NCBI GenBank assembly: GCA_030447585.1
Contig: JAUJOO010000002.1
Span: 265,901-320,422 of the forward strand
DNA from: Nocardioidaceae bacterium
GTDB lineage: Bacteria > Actinomycetota > Actinomycetes > Propionibacteriales > Nocardioidaceae
Direction: 5' to 3'
DNA: 54,522 nt
In this document: positions 1 to 7,895 of the stretch, piece by piece
Layout: each line of letters begins with the position of its first letter
Position numbering within the stretch: the first letter of the stretch is position 1
The notes under the pieces: generated by a model
Seen by the model: the letters and a program-made list of their open reading frames with translations, nothing else
Database searches by the model: none
What the model was told of the DNA's origin: nothing
Position numbers and translations under genes: made by a program

Positions 1-36
1 CAGCACCTCGCTCGGATCGGGTTCGCGGGAGGCCAC
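1..36 (-). CDS. possible 5' end of a divergent ArsA-like ATPase gene (partial)
   Basis: Reading leftward off the window, a GTG at 36-34 opens a frame beginning MASREPDPSEVL that continues past the edge. In mycobacteria the gene divergent from the DUF4177/RidA pair is an ArsA-type anion-transporting ATPase whose N-terminus has similar acidic residues before its P-loop. Only 12 codons are visible, there is no clear ribosome binding site, and the identification is inference from neighbourhood alone. Confidence 0.22.
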   Translation of the reverse strand, partial: MASREPDPSEVL

Positions 37-251
37 GCTCGGGAGGTTACCGGCAGCATCGCCGTTTTGGGGTTCGTCGGGTCGAGGGCAGGCATCTGGC
101 TGCCCGGCTCCCGAACGAACCTTCGCTGCAGGCAGGTCCGAGCGCGGCAGCCGGTTGCCGGTGACGGCCAGCGGGGGCGAATCGGGGGGCTGGGACGTCG
201 GCAGGTACGCAGCGGTGAGCGTGACAGGCCGTCAGCGTTAGAGTCGCGGCT

Positions 252-410
252 ATGACGAAGTGGGAATACATCACAGTGCCGGTGCTCATCCATGCGACCA
301 AGCAGATCCTCGACAACATGGGCCAGGACGGCTGGGAGCTCGTCCAGGTCGTCCCGGGTCCGAGCGCCGAGAACCTCGTGGCCTGGTTCAAGCGCCCGAA
401 AGAGTCGTGA
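252..410 (+). CDS. DUF4177-like small protein
   Basis: A 52-residue protein with ATG start, beginning MTKWEYITVPVL and containing DGWELVQVV. The pattern of an aromatic/WEY strand followed by NxxGxDGWELVxVxP is that of the DUF4177 family of small cytosolic proteins with no known biochemical role. Its stop lies 2 nt before the RidA-like start, so the two are almost certainly co-transcribed. The same pairing with RidA occurs in mycobacteria (Rv3678A/Rv3678c). It is shorter than typical gene-finding cut-offs, but codon use and the conserved pattern support it. Confidence 0.8.
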   Translation: MTKWEYITVPVLIHATKQILDNMGQDGWELVQVVPGPSAENLVAWFKRPKES

Positions 411-412
411 GT

Positions 413-874
413 ATGCCGACGCCCGAACAGCGGCTGGAACAGCTCGGCTTGGAGGTCCCGAGCGTCGTACCGCCCGTCGCGTCGTACCTGCCGGCGGTGC
501 AGACCGGAAACTACGTCTACACCTCCGGCCAGCTGCCGATGCGCGACGGCTCGCTGATCCTGACGGGCAAGGTCGGCGATGCGGTGACCGCAGACGAAGC
601 CGTCGAGTGCGCGCAACAGTGTGCGCTCAACGGGCTGGCTGCGGTGAGGTCGCTCGTCGGTGACCTGTCAAGGGTGGTGCGGGTCGTGAAGCTCGTGGTG
701 TTCGTCGCCAGCAGCGCGGACTTCACCGGCCAGCCCGGGGTCGCAAACGGTGCCAGTGACCTGGTCGGGAAGGTCTTCGGCGACGCCGGTCAGCACGCTC
801 GGTCCGCCGTAGGGGTGTCGGTCCTCCCACTGGATGCCCCTGTCGAGGTGGAGATGGTCGTCGAGGTCTCCTGA
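413..874 (+). CDS. RidA/YjgF-YER057c-UK114 family protein
   Basis: A 153-residue cytosolic protein. Residues about 30-45 (NYVYTSGQLPMRDGSL) and the VVRVVKLVVFVAS strand are characteristic of the Rid family, whose best-known members deaminate reactive enamine/imine intermediates such as 2-aminoacrylate. This member has the longer form common in actinobacteria (the Rv3678c type), not canonical RidA, so enzymatic activity is not assured. The ATG follows the DUF4177 stop by 2 nt, and the downstream NUDIX gene begins 1 nt after this stop, so the set looks like one operon. Confidence 0.88.
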   Translation: MPTPEQRLEQLGLEVPSVVPPVASYLPAVQTGNYVYTSGQLPMRDGSLILTGKVGDAVTADEAVECAQQCALNGLAAVRSLVGDLSRVVRVVKLVVFVASSADFTGQPGVANGASDLVGKVFGDAGQHARSAVGVSVLPLDAPVEVEMVVEVS

Positions 875-875
875 C

Positions 876-1721
876 TTGCATCCCACTCGGCGGCTGCCGC
901 CCTACCTTGTCGAGCACGCCAAGGCCTTCCTCTCAGGAGACCGGGTGCCCGTCATACCCAAGGGAGCGGCGACGGTTGTCCTGCTCCGAGGCGCGGCGGG
1001 CGAGACCGGAGCCCTGGAGGTGTACCTGCTGCGCCGCCACCCGGGGATGGCGTTCGCCGCCGGGATGTACGCGTTCCCCGGGGGGACCGTGGACCCGCGC
1101 GACCGCGACCCGCGTATGGGGTGGGCCGGTCCGTCGCCAGCCCATTGGGCCAAGCGGCTCGGCTGTGACGAGGCGGAGGCGCGGGCACTGGTCTGCGCCG
1201 CGGTGCGGGAGACCTTCGAGGAGTCAGGAGTGCTGCTTGCCGGGGGCTCAGCTGACACCCTCGTCTCCGACACCACCGGTGCCGACTGGGAGGCGGACAG
1301 GGCGGCTCTGGTCGACCGGAGCCTGGCATTCGCCGACTTGCTGCACCGGCGTGGGCTCGTGCTGCGCACCGACCTGCTGAAGGCGTGGGCCCACTGGATC
1401 ACGCCCGAGTTCGAGCCACGTCGCTACGACACGCGCTTCTTCCTGGCCGCCATGCCGACGGGTCAACGAACCCGTGACGTGTCCGGGGAGGCCGACGACG
1501 TGACCTGGATGCGCCCTGCAGATGCGGTCGCGACTGTGGACGAGGGCGCCATGCAGATGCTCCCGCCGACGTACATCACCTTGACGGAACTGGCCGCCTT
1601 CGCCGGCGTCCCCGACGCGATCGAGGCAGCGGCGGATCGAGTGATCACGACCGTCGTGCCCGGCGTCGAGATCGTCGACGGTGAGGGCTTCCTGACCGTC
1701 CAGCAGGGCGCAGCGCCATGA
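876..1721 (+). CDS. NUDIX hydrolase
   Basis: A 281-residue protein from a TTG start. The NUDIX box has an expanded glycine segment (AFPGGTVDPRD) followed about 40 residues later by RETFEESGV, which supplies the REUxEExGU helix. This family hydrolyses nucleoside diphosphates linked to a moiety X; the substrate cannot be read from sequence. I chose TTG 876 because the PPYLVEHAKAFLSG segment resembles the N-terminus of streptomycete homologues as I remember them. A GTG at 945 preceded by AGGAGA is a credible alternative giving 258 residues. The 3' end overlaps the following MBL gene by ATGA. Confidence 0.85.
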   Translation: MHPTRRLPPYLVEHAKAFLSGDRVPVIPKGAATVVLLRGAAGETGALEVYLLRRHPGMAFAAGMYAFPGGTVDPRDRDPRMGWAGPSPAHWAKRLGCDEAEARALVCAAVRETFEESGVLLAGGSADTLVSDTTGADWEADRAALVDRSLAFADLLHRRGLVLRTDLLKAWAHWITPEFEPRRYDTRFFLAAMPTGQRTRDVSGEADDVTWMRPADAVATVDEGAMQMLPPTYITLTELAAFAGVPDAIEAAADRVITTVVPGVEIVDGEGFLTVQQGAAP

Positions 1722-2497
1722 CCTGGACCGGCGGCAGGTACGGCGACCGGGCCACCTGCGTGCTCGCGCCCAACCCTTCCCCGATGACCCTTGACGGGAC
1801 CAACACCTGGGTCCTGCGGGAGCCGGGGGGGCGGCGAAGCATCGTGGTGGACCCGGGGCCACTCGATGAAGCACACCTCGAAGCGGTGGCCGCCGCCGCT
1901 GGCCCGGTTGGCGTCGTACTCCTGACCCACGGACATGCCGACCACAGCGAAGCGGCGCGAGCCTTCGCCGGGCGAGCCGGTTGCGGGGTCCGGGCGCTGG
2001 ACCCGCACTTCCTGTACGGCGACGAGGGTCTCCGAGACGGTGATGTGGTGGCGCTCGACGGGCTTGAGCTGAACGTGGTGGCGACCCCTGGGCACACCAG
2101 CGACTCGTTGAGCTTCGTCCTGCCGGCAGAGCACGCGGTTCTGACCGGGGACACCATTTTGGGGCGCGGGACGACGGTGGTGGCTCACCCCGACGGTGAC
2201 CTCGCGGCCTACCTTGGCTCGCTGCAACGGCTGCGCGACCTCGCCGCGGCCCGACAGGTGGACGCCATCCTGCCTGGGCACGGGCCGGTGCTCGACGAGG
2301 CGTTGCCGGTGATCGAGCACTACCTGCGGCATCGGGCCGAGCGACTCGAGCAAGTGCGCGAGGCTGTCGCTGCCGGCGCGGTCGAGGTCGCCGACGTCGT
2401 ACGCACCGTCTATGCCGACGTCGACGTGCGGCTGTGGCCCGCGGCCGAGCTCAGCGTGCGGGCCCAGTTGGACTACTTGAGCCGTGACCAGCCGTGA
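1718..2497 (+). CDS. MBL-fold metallo-hydrolase (glyoxalase II/LACTB2-like)
   Basis: A 259-residue cytosolic protein of the metallo-beta-lactamase fold. The metal-binding signature is LLTHGHADH, followed by a downstream His in TPGHTSDS, an Asp in LTGDTI and a terminal His in LPGHGP, the usual two-metal set. The N-terminal SPMTLDGTNTWVL segment is typical of the LACTB2/Rv3677c subgroup, where RNase-like or thioesterase activities are known for relatives. The ATG overlaps the NUDIX stop by 4 nt, indicating translational coupling. It ends the plus-strand group, convergent with the next MBL gene. Confidence 0.88.
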   Translation: MTWTGGRYGDRATCVLAPNPSPMTLDGTNTWVLREPGGRRSIVVDPGPLDEAHLEAVAAAAGPVGVVLLTHGHADHSEAARAFAGRAGCGVRALDPHFLYGDEGLRDGDVVALDGLELNVVATPGHTSDSLSFVLPAEHAVLTGDTILGRGTTVVAHPDGDLAAYLGSLQRLRDLAAARQVDAILPGHGPVLDEALPVIEHYLRHRAERLEQVREAVAAGAVEVADVVRTVYADVDVRLWPAAELSVRAQLDYLSRDQP

Positions 2498-2670
2498 CCG
2501 TTGGCAGGCTCAACTCCTACCATCCTCACCGGGCCTGTCCTGAAGCAGTTCGAGTGCGGCAAGCATTCGGCCTGCTGGCCGGGCGGCGTTCGGCCTCATC
2601 GCAGTTGTGAGCCGAACCGTGACCCGGCGTTCTCGCGCCCATCCGCCTTGCCCGTCACTCGGTTGATGGC

Positions 2671-3315
2671 TCAGGCGTCGTACGACGCCCCGACGCCGAG
2701 CGCCACGACGGTCGTCTCTTCAGGGCTGAATTTCTCCACATGCATGAGGTATGCCGCTTGGCCGGCGTCGTTGAGCAGCGCGTTGTGAATCGGGACCGCC
2801 ACCCGCGGTGAGACTGCCTCGACGAAACCCAGCGTTTCCTCCATCCTGCACCAGGGCGCATTGAGCGGAAGGCCGAGGATGTCGATGTCTGCCGGTGCCT
2901 CCTCGTAGCTGTCACCGGGGTGAAACAGGGCGCGGCCACTCTCGTCGCGCAGCACAAACCCGATGTTTCCCACGCGTGGGACGTTGGAGTGGTTGGGCGC
3001 GTGCGAACCACCGATCGCTGAGATCTGCACACCTCCGATCGAGGTCGAGTCTCCCGCGAGGAATCTGCTGGTGGGCTCGATGTCGTGACTCGCGGCGGCT
3101 TCGGGCTCGATGAGGAGCCGGGCATGGTGGTTCGACTGCACCAGCGAAGGGAACCGGCGGGGGTCGATGTGGTCGTCGTGCGTGTGCGTCACCAAGATGG
3201 CGTCGAGATCGCGAAGCTCGTCGAAGCCGGTGGAGTAGGTGCCGGGGTCGATGAGGACTCGGGCCGATGCGGTCTCGACGAGGAGGCAGGCGTGGCCCAG
3301 ATGGGTGAGGCGCAT
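2671..3315 (-). CDS. UlaG-like MBL-fold metal-dependent hydrolase
   Basis: A 214-residue protein starting MRLTHLGHACLLVET, the typical N-terminus of the small UlaG-like/L-ascorbate-6-phosphate lactonase-like group of MBL proteins. Metal ligands are visible in VTHTHDDH, GGSHA and HPGDSY, with a late His in VPIHN. The physiological substrate is unknown; most actinobacterial members of this group are uncharacterised. It stands alone on the minus strand, convergent with the LACTB2-like gene and separated by about 170 bp without recognisable features. It is not part of the conserved mycobacterial order, so it begins the accessory insert before crp. Confidence 0.85.
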   Translation of the reverse strand: MRLTHLGHACLLVETASARVLIDPGTYSTGFDELRDLDAILVTHTHDDHIDPRRFPSLVQSNHHARLLIEPEAAASHDIEPTSRFLAGDSTSIGGVQISAIGGSHAPNHSNVPRVGNIGFVLRDESGRALFHPGDSYEEAPADIDILGLPLNAPWCRMEETLGFVEAVSPRVAVPIHNALLNDAGQAAYLMHVEKFSPEETTVVALGVGASYDA

Positions 3316-3398
3316 GCCACCACGCTAGCGGCGGGCTGCACGGACGGACTCAGGTAGCCGAGGCTCATGGCAAACGGCTGGTGTACAACCCAGCTTTT

Positions 3399-3432
3399 GC
3401 CTTGTTGACTAGACAGCCGCCTTGTTGACTAG
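3399..3432 (+). repeat. 14-bp direct repeat with 20-bp period
   Basis: GCCTTGTTGACTAG occurs exactly at 3399-3412 and again at 3419-3432. The 20-bp period is close to two helical turns, which would place both copies on the same face of DNA. Each copy carries TTGACT, which resembles a -35 hexamer. They lie 84 bp upstream of the 3516 start. A tandem operator or promoter for that gene is plausible but unproven. Confidence 0.6.
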
Positions 3433-3515
3433 GCAAGTCAGCCAGGAAGAGCACAAAGGGCCGGAGCGATGTTCACCGGGCGCAACGAAGTCTCAAGGAA
3501 GATAGGAGGGCGCAG

Positions 3516-4070
3516 ATGACCAACGTCCCACCGCAACAGCCGGCACCGCCGCCGGGTCCGCAGGGTCCGGCTGGGGGCTGGTCTCCACCATCCGCACCAC
3601 AGCCGTGGCCTACGCAAGCCCCGGGGCGAACCGGCGCTGAGCCTCGACCCTCGCCGTCTGTCCAGGGCACCCGCGGCAGTGCTGCCGCTCACTTCTGGAT
3701 GGCGGTGTCCGCCGTGCTGTTGATCGCGACTCTGGTGGTGTCATTGCTGTGGCTCCGCGACCAGCAACGCGCCGAACGGGAGAGTCGAGCGGCTCTATTG
3801 TCCAGAATGATTGCCCAGTACGCCGGCCAGCTGGGCCTCGGCAGCGGCGGTCTCGAGGACGAGACGAAGGCAGAGGTGCTCGCAAGGGCGTGTGATGACG
3901 CGCCTGACTACGCAGTCGAGGCTTTCGAGGACATCATCGGCAAGGACTGCACCGACGCCAGCTTCTCAGGCGAGATCATCAAAGCCCCCTATGATCTGCC
4001 TGAGTGCCAGGGACGCCTGTGCGACTTCCAGTTCTTCTCGGGCAGGTTGTTCGCCGTAACGATCGAGTGA
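3516..4070 (+). CDS. hypothetical proline-rich single-pass membrane protein
   Basis: A 184-residue protein of no family I recognise. Residues 1-50 are strongly proline/glutamine/glycine-rich and look disordered and cytosolic. One hydrophobic helix (about 58-78, FWMAVSAVLLIATLVVSLLW) is followed by a charged stretch and an extracytoplasmic domain of about 100 residues with four cysteines (RACDDA, KDCTDA, PECQG, LCDFQ) that could form two disulfides. The architecture resembles DUF4190/DUF4352-type actinobacterial envelope proteins, but I see no diagnostic motif. The start has a good ribosome site (AGGAGG about 7 nt upstream). It sits in the accessory insert between the MBL genes and crp. Confidence 0.75.
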   Translation: MTNVPPQQPAPPPGPQGPAGGWSPPSAPQPWPTQAPGRTGAEPRPSPSVQGTRGSAAAHFWMAVSAVLLIATLVVSLLWLRDQQRAERESRAALLSRMIAQYAGQLGLGSGGLEDETKAEVLARACDDAPDYAVEAFEDIIGKDCTDASFSGEIIKAPYDLPECQGRLCDFQFFSGRLFAVTIE

Positions 4071-4219
4071 GCTTCAGCAGGCCGGGAGTCCACCAGGCAA
4101 GTGGCGGATTCACTGGGCTATTCCCTTGTAGACATGGCAAACGCCTTGAACAATGCGGCGCCTGATACGCAGCTCGCCGCTCCCTTGCCTGTGTTGCACG
4201 ACGCGCGCGTGCTTGCGGA

Positions 4220-4831
4220 ATGAGGTCCCTGGCAGTGCTGGTTTGCCTGGCCAGCCTGGCAGCATGCACGAACGACGACGAGCCACGGATCAGTGGCTCG
4301 CGCACCGCGGACGAAGGAAGCAGCGCGACTAGTCAGAGCCGTCCCGCAATGGAGTTGCGACAACGGCCGTTGTGGCTATCCCGCCTTGGGTCGGACGGTG
4401 AGTGCCCAAGCACGACCAGCCAGCATCAGCCAGATCCGGATCTCGGTCACGTCCAAGGCTCTGGACCGGCCGGGCCGGTTGGTCTCTCACCTAATGGTGT
4501 CCTCCACTTCAACGCTCCCGCTGACTTCGGATGGGCCGACCAGGCATGGGGAGGGCAGAAAGTGTTGTGGGCTGTCGACGGCTCCGTTCGTGGACCGGTT
4601 CTTGTTCGCGGCCACCAACTGGACGGACCACACGAGGTCCGCTTCAACGATCCCGCCCAACCGGAACTCCTAATAGAAAAGTGGGCATCTGAGGCCACGC
4701 CCATCGGCTGGCGTGAATACCCCGGCCATACCCGGTTGCGGGCTCCCGGCTGCTACGCCTACCAGGTTGACACCCAGGCAGAGACAACAGTGATCGTCTT
4801 CCTCGCCAAGGGACCTAGAGTTCACGCGTAA
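4220..4831 (+). CDS. putative secreted lipoprotein, unknown function
   Basis: A 203-residue protein. MRSLAVLVCLASLAAC is a compact lipoprotein signal peptide with the lipobox Cys at residue 16, so the mature protein should be lipid-anchored outside the membrane. The mature part has an Asp/Glu/Ser-rich linker, then a beta-rich region (GPVLVRGHQLDG; RAPGCYAYQVDT near the end) reminiscent of small Ig-like domains that end in a CYAYQVD strand. I do not recognise the family. No strong ribosome site precedes the ATG. It lies 150 bp after the 3516 gene on the same strand, and the two may form an accessory envelope pair. Confidence 0.65.
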   Translation: MRSLAVLVCLASLAACTNDDEPRISGSRTADEGSSATSQSRPAMELRQRPLWLSRLGSDGECPSTTSQHQPDPDLGHVQGSGPAGPVGLSPNGVLHFNAPADFGWADQAWGGQKVLWAVDGSVRGPVLVRGHQLDGPHEVRFNDPAQPELLIEKWASEATPIGWREYPGHTRLRAPGCYAYQVDTQAETTVIVFLAKGPRVHA

Positions 4832-4925
4832 GGGCATCCCCGCGTGCCTAGGAGGGTTGGGTGAGTCAAGTAAGTCATTGCCATAATCCCCCGGGACACC
4901 CCCGGGAGGGATCGACCCGGCGGAG

Positions 4926-5603
4926 TCAGCGGGCGCGGCGCTTGAGGCGTTCCACGTCCATCAGGACCACAGACCGGGCCTCGAGCCGCAGCCAGCCTCG
5001 GGAGGCGAAGTCGGCGAGCGCCTTGTTCACCGTCTCACGAGAGGCGCCGACCAGCTGCGCCAACTCCTCCTGGGTGAGGTCGTGGTGGACGTGCACGCCG
5101 TCGTCCGCCACCCGCCCGAACCTCGACGACAAGTCGAGCAGCGCCTTGGCCACACGTCCTGGAACGTCGGAGAACACCAGGTCGGCCACCACATCGTTTG
5201 CCTTGCGCAGCCGCCCGGCCAGCTGGCTCAGCAGACCGCGGGCCACCTCCGGCCGCCCGGTGAGCCATCCGCCGAGCTCTTCGTGGCTCAGGCTCTTCAT
5301 CGTGCAGTCGGTCACCGCGGTCACCGTTGCCGACCGGGGGCCGGGGTCGAACAGCGACAGCTCACCGAACATCTGACCAGGCCCGAGAATCGCCAGTAGG
5401 TTCTCCCGGCCGTCCGCCGAGGTGCGGCCGAGCTTTACCTTGCCGGCGGTGACGACGTACAGCCGGTCGCCCGCGTCGCCCTCGCGGAAGAGCACCTCGC
5501 CACGTCCGAGGCGGCTCTCGACCATCGACGCACTCAGCGCCTCGGCTGCTTCGTCATCGAGTCCGCTGAACAAGGGCGCCTGCCGCAGCACCTCGCTGTT
5601 CAC
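4926..5603 (-). CDS. crp: CRP/FNR-family cAMP-responsive global regulator (GlxR/Rv3676 type)
   Basis: A 225-residue dimeric transcription factor. The N-terminal cyclic-nucleotide-binding domain spans about residues 8-120 and includes the phosphate-binding cassette FGELSLFDPGPRSAT. A long dimerisation helix follows, then a winged helix-turn-helix with LTQEELAQLVGASRETVNKA as recognition region. In Corynebacterium GlxR and mycobacterial CRP this factor controls carbon metabolism and respiration, and often the acs/acetate genes. The gene is divergent from nth, as in mycobacteria (Rv3676/Rv3674c region). The gap to nth holds a three-copy 15-bp repeat and a lone TGTGA half-site at 5751-5755, but no full TGTGA-N6-TCACA autoregulatory site that I can see. 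Confidence 0.95.
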   Translation of the reverse strand: MNSEVLRQAPLFSGLDDEAAEALSASMVESRLGRGEVLFREGDAGDRLYVVTAGKVKLGRTSADGRENLLAILGPGQMFGELSLFDPGPRSATVTAVTDCTMKSLSHEELGGWLTGRPEVARGLLSQLAGRLRKANDVVADLVFSDVPGRVAKALLDLSSRFGRVADDGVHVHHDLTQEELAQLVGASRETVNKALADFASRGWLRLEARSVVLMDVERLKRRAR

Positions 5604-5680
5604 CCGTGGCCTCCTTGCTCACCGCCCGGTCGGACCCTCGGTCCGGACGACAGTCTGACGTATCGGCGTCGACCTTGCCA

Positions 5681-5727
5681 TGCCCACCGGCGCCAGCTGC
5701 CCACCGGCGCCATGCCCACCGGCGCCA
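5681..5727 (+). repeat. three copies of a 15-bp repeat in the crp-nth divergent gap
   Basis: TGCCCACCGGCGCCA is present exactly at 5681-5695, 5698-5712 and 5713-5727. Each copy contains the palindrome GGCGCC. It lies between the divergent starts of crp (5603) and nth (5825). It could be a repeated protein-binding site or a simple slippage expansion. Confidence 0.7.
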
Positions 5728-5824
5728 CCTGCCGCGCCAGCCTTCGGCATTGTGACGCGACCAGCCACCCGACCAGCCGTCGCCTCGACCCGACCGGGAA
5801 CACCCACGCCGTAGGCTAGGCACC

Positions 5825-6547
5825 ATGCCCGGGGCCGCCACCGCTCAGCTCGCGTCCCCGCCTACGACGCTCGTACGACGAGCCCGCAAGATGAACCGCA
5901 TCCTGGCCGCGACCTATCCGGAGGCGCGCTGCGAGCTCGACTTCACCTCGCCTTGGGAGCTGCTCGTGGTGACTGTGCTCTCGGCTCAGACGACGGACCG
6001 GCGCGTCAACGCGGTGAGCCCCGCCCTGTTCGCCCGCTACCCGGGGCCGGCTCAGCTGGCGGCCGCTGACCCGTCGGAAGTCGAGCAGATCATCGCCCCG
6101 ACCGGCTTCTTCCGATCGAAGACAGGCGCCATCATGAAGATCGCCGCCCAAGTGCTCGAGCACTTCGACGGAGAGGTGCCGGACAGCCTGGAGGCGCTGG
6201 TCACACTTTCTGGCGTTGGCCGCAAGACGGCGAACGTCGTGCTCGGCGATGCGTTCGGTATCCCCGGGATCACCGTCGACACGCACGTCGGTCGGCTGGT
6301 ACGACGGTTCGGGTGGACGGAGGAGACAGATCCGGTCAAGGTGGAGCACGAGGTCGGCGCCCTCTTCCCCAAGCGAGACTGGACCATGCTGAACCATCGG
6401 CTGATCTTCCACGGGCGTCGTCGCTGCCACGCGCGCAGCCCGGCCTGTGGCGTCTGCCCCCTCGCCCGACTCTGCCCGTCGTACGGCGAGGGGCCTACCG
6501 ACCCAATCGTCGCCGCCAAGCTCGTCCGGACCGAGGGCAGGGCGTGA
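5825..6547 (+). CDS. nth: endonuclease III (DNA glycosylase/AP lyase)
   Basis: A 240-residue base-excision repair enzyme that removes oxidised pyrimidines and cleaves the AP site. The helix-hairpin-helix motif is LSGVGRKTA with catalytic Lys134, and the catalytic Asp152 lies in TVDTHVGR; the 18-residue spacing equals that of E. coli K120/D138. The C-terminal [4Fe-4S] cluster motif C-x6-C-x2-C-x5-C is intact ([17 protein letters not shown]). The length is normal with about 20 extra N-terminal residues; Met23 is an alternative start. Its stop overlaps the GTG of the thioredoxin-like gene, beginning a chain of four overlapping genes also seen in mycobacteria. Confidence 0.96.
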   Translation: MPGAATAQLASPPTTLVRRARKMNRILAATYPEARCELDFTSPWELLVVTVLSAQTTDRRVNAVSPALFARYPGPAQLAAADPSEVEQIIAPTGFFRSKTGAIMKIAAQVLEHFDGEVPDSLEALVTLSGVGRKTANVVLGDAFGIPGITVDTHVGRLVRRFGWTEETDPVKVEHEVGALFPKRDWTMLNHRLIFHGRRRCHARSPACGVCPLARLCPSYGEGPTDPIVAAKLVRTEGRA

Positions 6548-7191
6548 CACCTCCTCTTCGGCTTGCGGTCGTCGCCGGCGCCTTCTCGTTGGCGCTGTCC
6601 GGCTGCGCATCGAACGGCTCGCCGCCCGAGAGCGGCTACACGTTCGACACGTTGCAGGCGCCGGTGCAGGTCGACAGCCCGCAGCTTCGACAGCAGAAGG
6701 CCTCGGCGCAGATCGCGGAGTGCCCGCCCAGCTCGGGTTCGGCGAGCATCGAGGGAGGTCTCCCCGACATCACCTTGCCGTGCCTCGGGGGAGGCCGAGA
6801 TGTCCGGCTGGCCGGGCTTCGCGGCACGCCGCTCGTGTTGAACTTCTGGGCGCAGACGTGCGGCCCGTGCCGCGCCGAGTCGCCGCTGTTCCAACGGCTG
6901 CACCAAGCAGCGGACGGCAGGGTGGCCGTGGTGGGGGTCGACTGGCAAGACTCACGACCGGGCTATGCGTTGGCGTTTGCCGACGAGCTTGGCCTCACCT
7001 ATCCGCAGCTCGCTGACCCCGAGGGGGCCACCCGCGGTCCACTGCGCATTGCCGGGCTGCCGGTGACGTTCTTCGTCACTGCCGACGGCATGGTCACCCA
7101 CACCGAGTACGGCGCCGTCGACTCGGCCGACGAGCTCGCCTCGATGGTGGAGCGCCATCTCGGCGTACACGTCGAACTCACGGCTCCATGA
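6544..7191 (+). CDS. TlpA/ResA-like thioredoxin-fold lipoprotein
   Basis: A 215-residue protein from a GTG that overlaps the nth stop as GTGA. The N-terminus [21 protein letters not shown] is a lipoprotein signal with the lipobox Cys at residue 21, so the protein faces the cell exterior. The TlpA-like fold carries the redox motif [11 protein letters not shown] (CGPC) and a cis-Pro region GLPVTFFV. Such proteins reduce or exchange disulfides of envelope proteins, often in cytochrome c maturation. The neighbour MarP has two conserved cysteines, making it a possible partner (inference). The order nth-thioredoxin-NUDIX-protease matches Rv3674c-Rv3671c. Confidence 0.92.
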   Translation: MTPPLRLAVVAGAFSLALSGCASNGSPPESGYTFDTLQAPVQVDSPQLRQQKASAQIAECPPSSGSASIEGGLPDITLPCLGGGRDVRLAGLRGTPLVLNFWAQTCGPCRAESPLFQRLHQAADGRVAVVGVDWQDSRPGYALAFADELGLTYPQLADPEGATRGPLRIAGLPVTFFVTADGMVTHTEYGAVDSADELASMVERHLGVHVELTAP

Positions 7192-7895
7192 ACGTCGGCA
7201 TGAACACATCGGCCGGCGTGATCCCGGCGTGGCTCCAACCTCTGGTGGAAGCGACGCGCAATCTTAGGGCCACCGACCGCGCCTGGCTCACTGCGCCAGC
7301 TCATGTGAACCCCCGGCGGGCGTCAGTGTTGGTGCTCTTCGGCGGGGACGACTCTCCCGCTGACACCCGCCACGTGCTGCTGCTAGAGCGTGCTCACGAC
7401 ATGCGTACCCATGCCGGGCAGATGGCCTTCCCCGGAGGCGCCCACGATGCTGACGACCCGGACGAGGCGGCGACGGCCTTGCGGGAGGCGCATGAGGAGA
7501 CCGGTCTCGACCTCGCTGGCGTGGACGTGATCGCCGTTCTTCCGAGCCTGTGGCTGCCACCCAGCAACTTCTCGGTCACACCGGTCGTGGCCTGGTGGCG
7601 GACACCTTCCGGCGTGGGCGCCGTCGACCCGGCCGAGACAGCATCGGTGCATACAGTCGCTCTCAGCCGGTTGCTGGAGCCGGCACACCGAGTGACGATG
7701 CGCCATCCGTCGGGTTACCTCGGGCCGGCTTTTCTGGTCGATGAGCTCGTCATCTGGGGATTCACCGCCAGCGTGTTGTCGAGAGTCTTTGCGATCGTCG
7801 GTTGGGAGATGCCGTGGGATGAGTCACGGGTGGTCGACCTTCCCCCCGAGCTGTCCGTTCCCGCCTCGCGAAATCGGCGACAGGTCCAGCCGTGA
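7188..7895 (+). CDS. NUDIX hydrolase, CoA pyrophosphatase-like
   Basis: A 235-residue protein. The motif MAFPGGAHDADD followed by ALREAHEETGL is a full NUDIX box. The GQMAFPGGxxD sequence immediately before it is typical of the CoA diphosphatase subgroup (NudL/Rv3672c), which cleaves CoA to 4'-phosphopantetheine and 3',5'-ADP. Substrate is inferred from subgroup only. The ATG overlaps the TlpA stop by 4 nt and the stop overlaps the marP GTG, so expression is tightly coupled. Confidence 0.9.
   Translation: MNVGMNTSAGVIPAWLQPLVEATRNLRATDRAWLTAPAHVNPRRASVLVLFGGDDSPADTRHVLLLERAHDMRTHAGQMAFPGGAHDADDPDEAATALREAHEETGLDLAGVDVIAVLPSLWLPPSNFSVTPVVAWWRTPSGVGAVDPAETASVHTVALSRLLEPAHRVTMRHPSGYLGPAFLVDELVIWGFTASVLSRVFAIVGWEMPWDESRVVDLPPELSVPASRNRRQVQP

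Noticed and set aside
47-616. Minus-strand open frame of 189 codons over the DUF4177/RidA genes
   Set aside because: It is antisense to two recognisable genes, Arg/Cys-rich with no family pattern, and arises from high-GC codon bias.
4886-4912. Terminator hairpin between the lipoprotein and crp
   Set aside because: The C- and G-rich blocks here pair only imperfectly and no T-run follows in either direction.
5751-5766. CRP autoregulatory site before crp
   Set aside because: Only one TGTGA half-site is present; the second half is CAGCC rather than TCACA.
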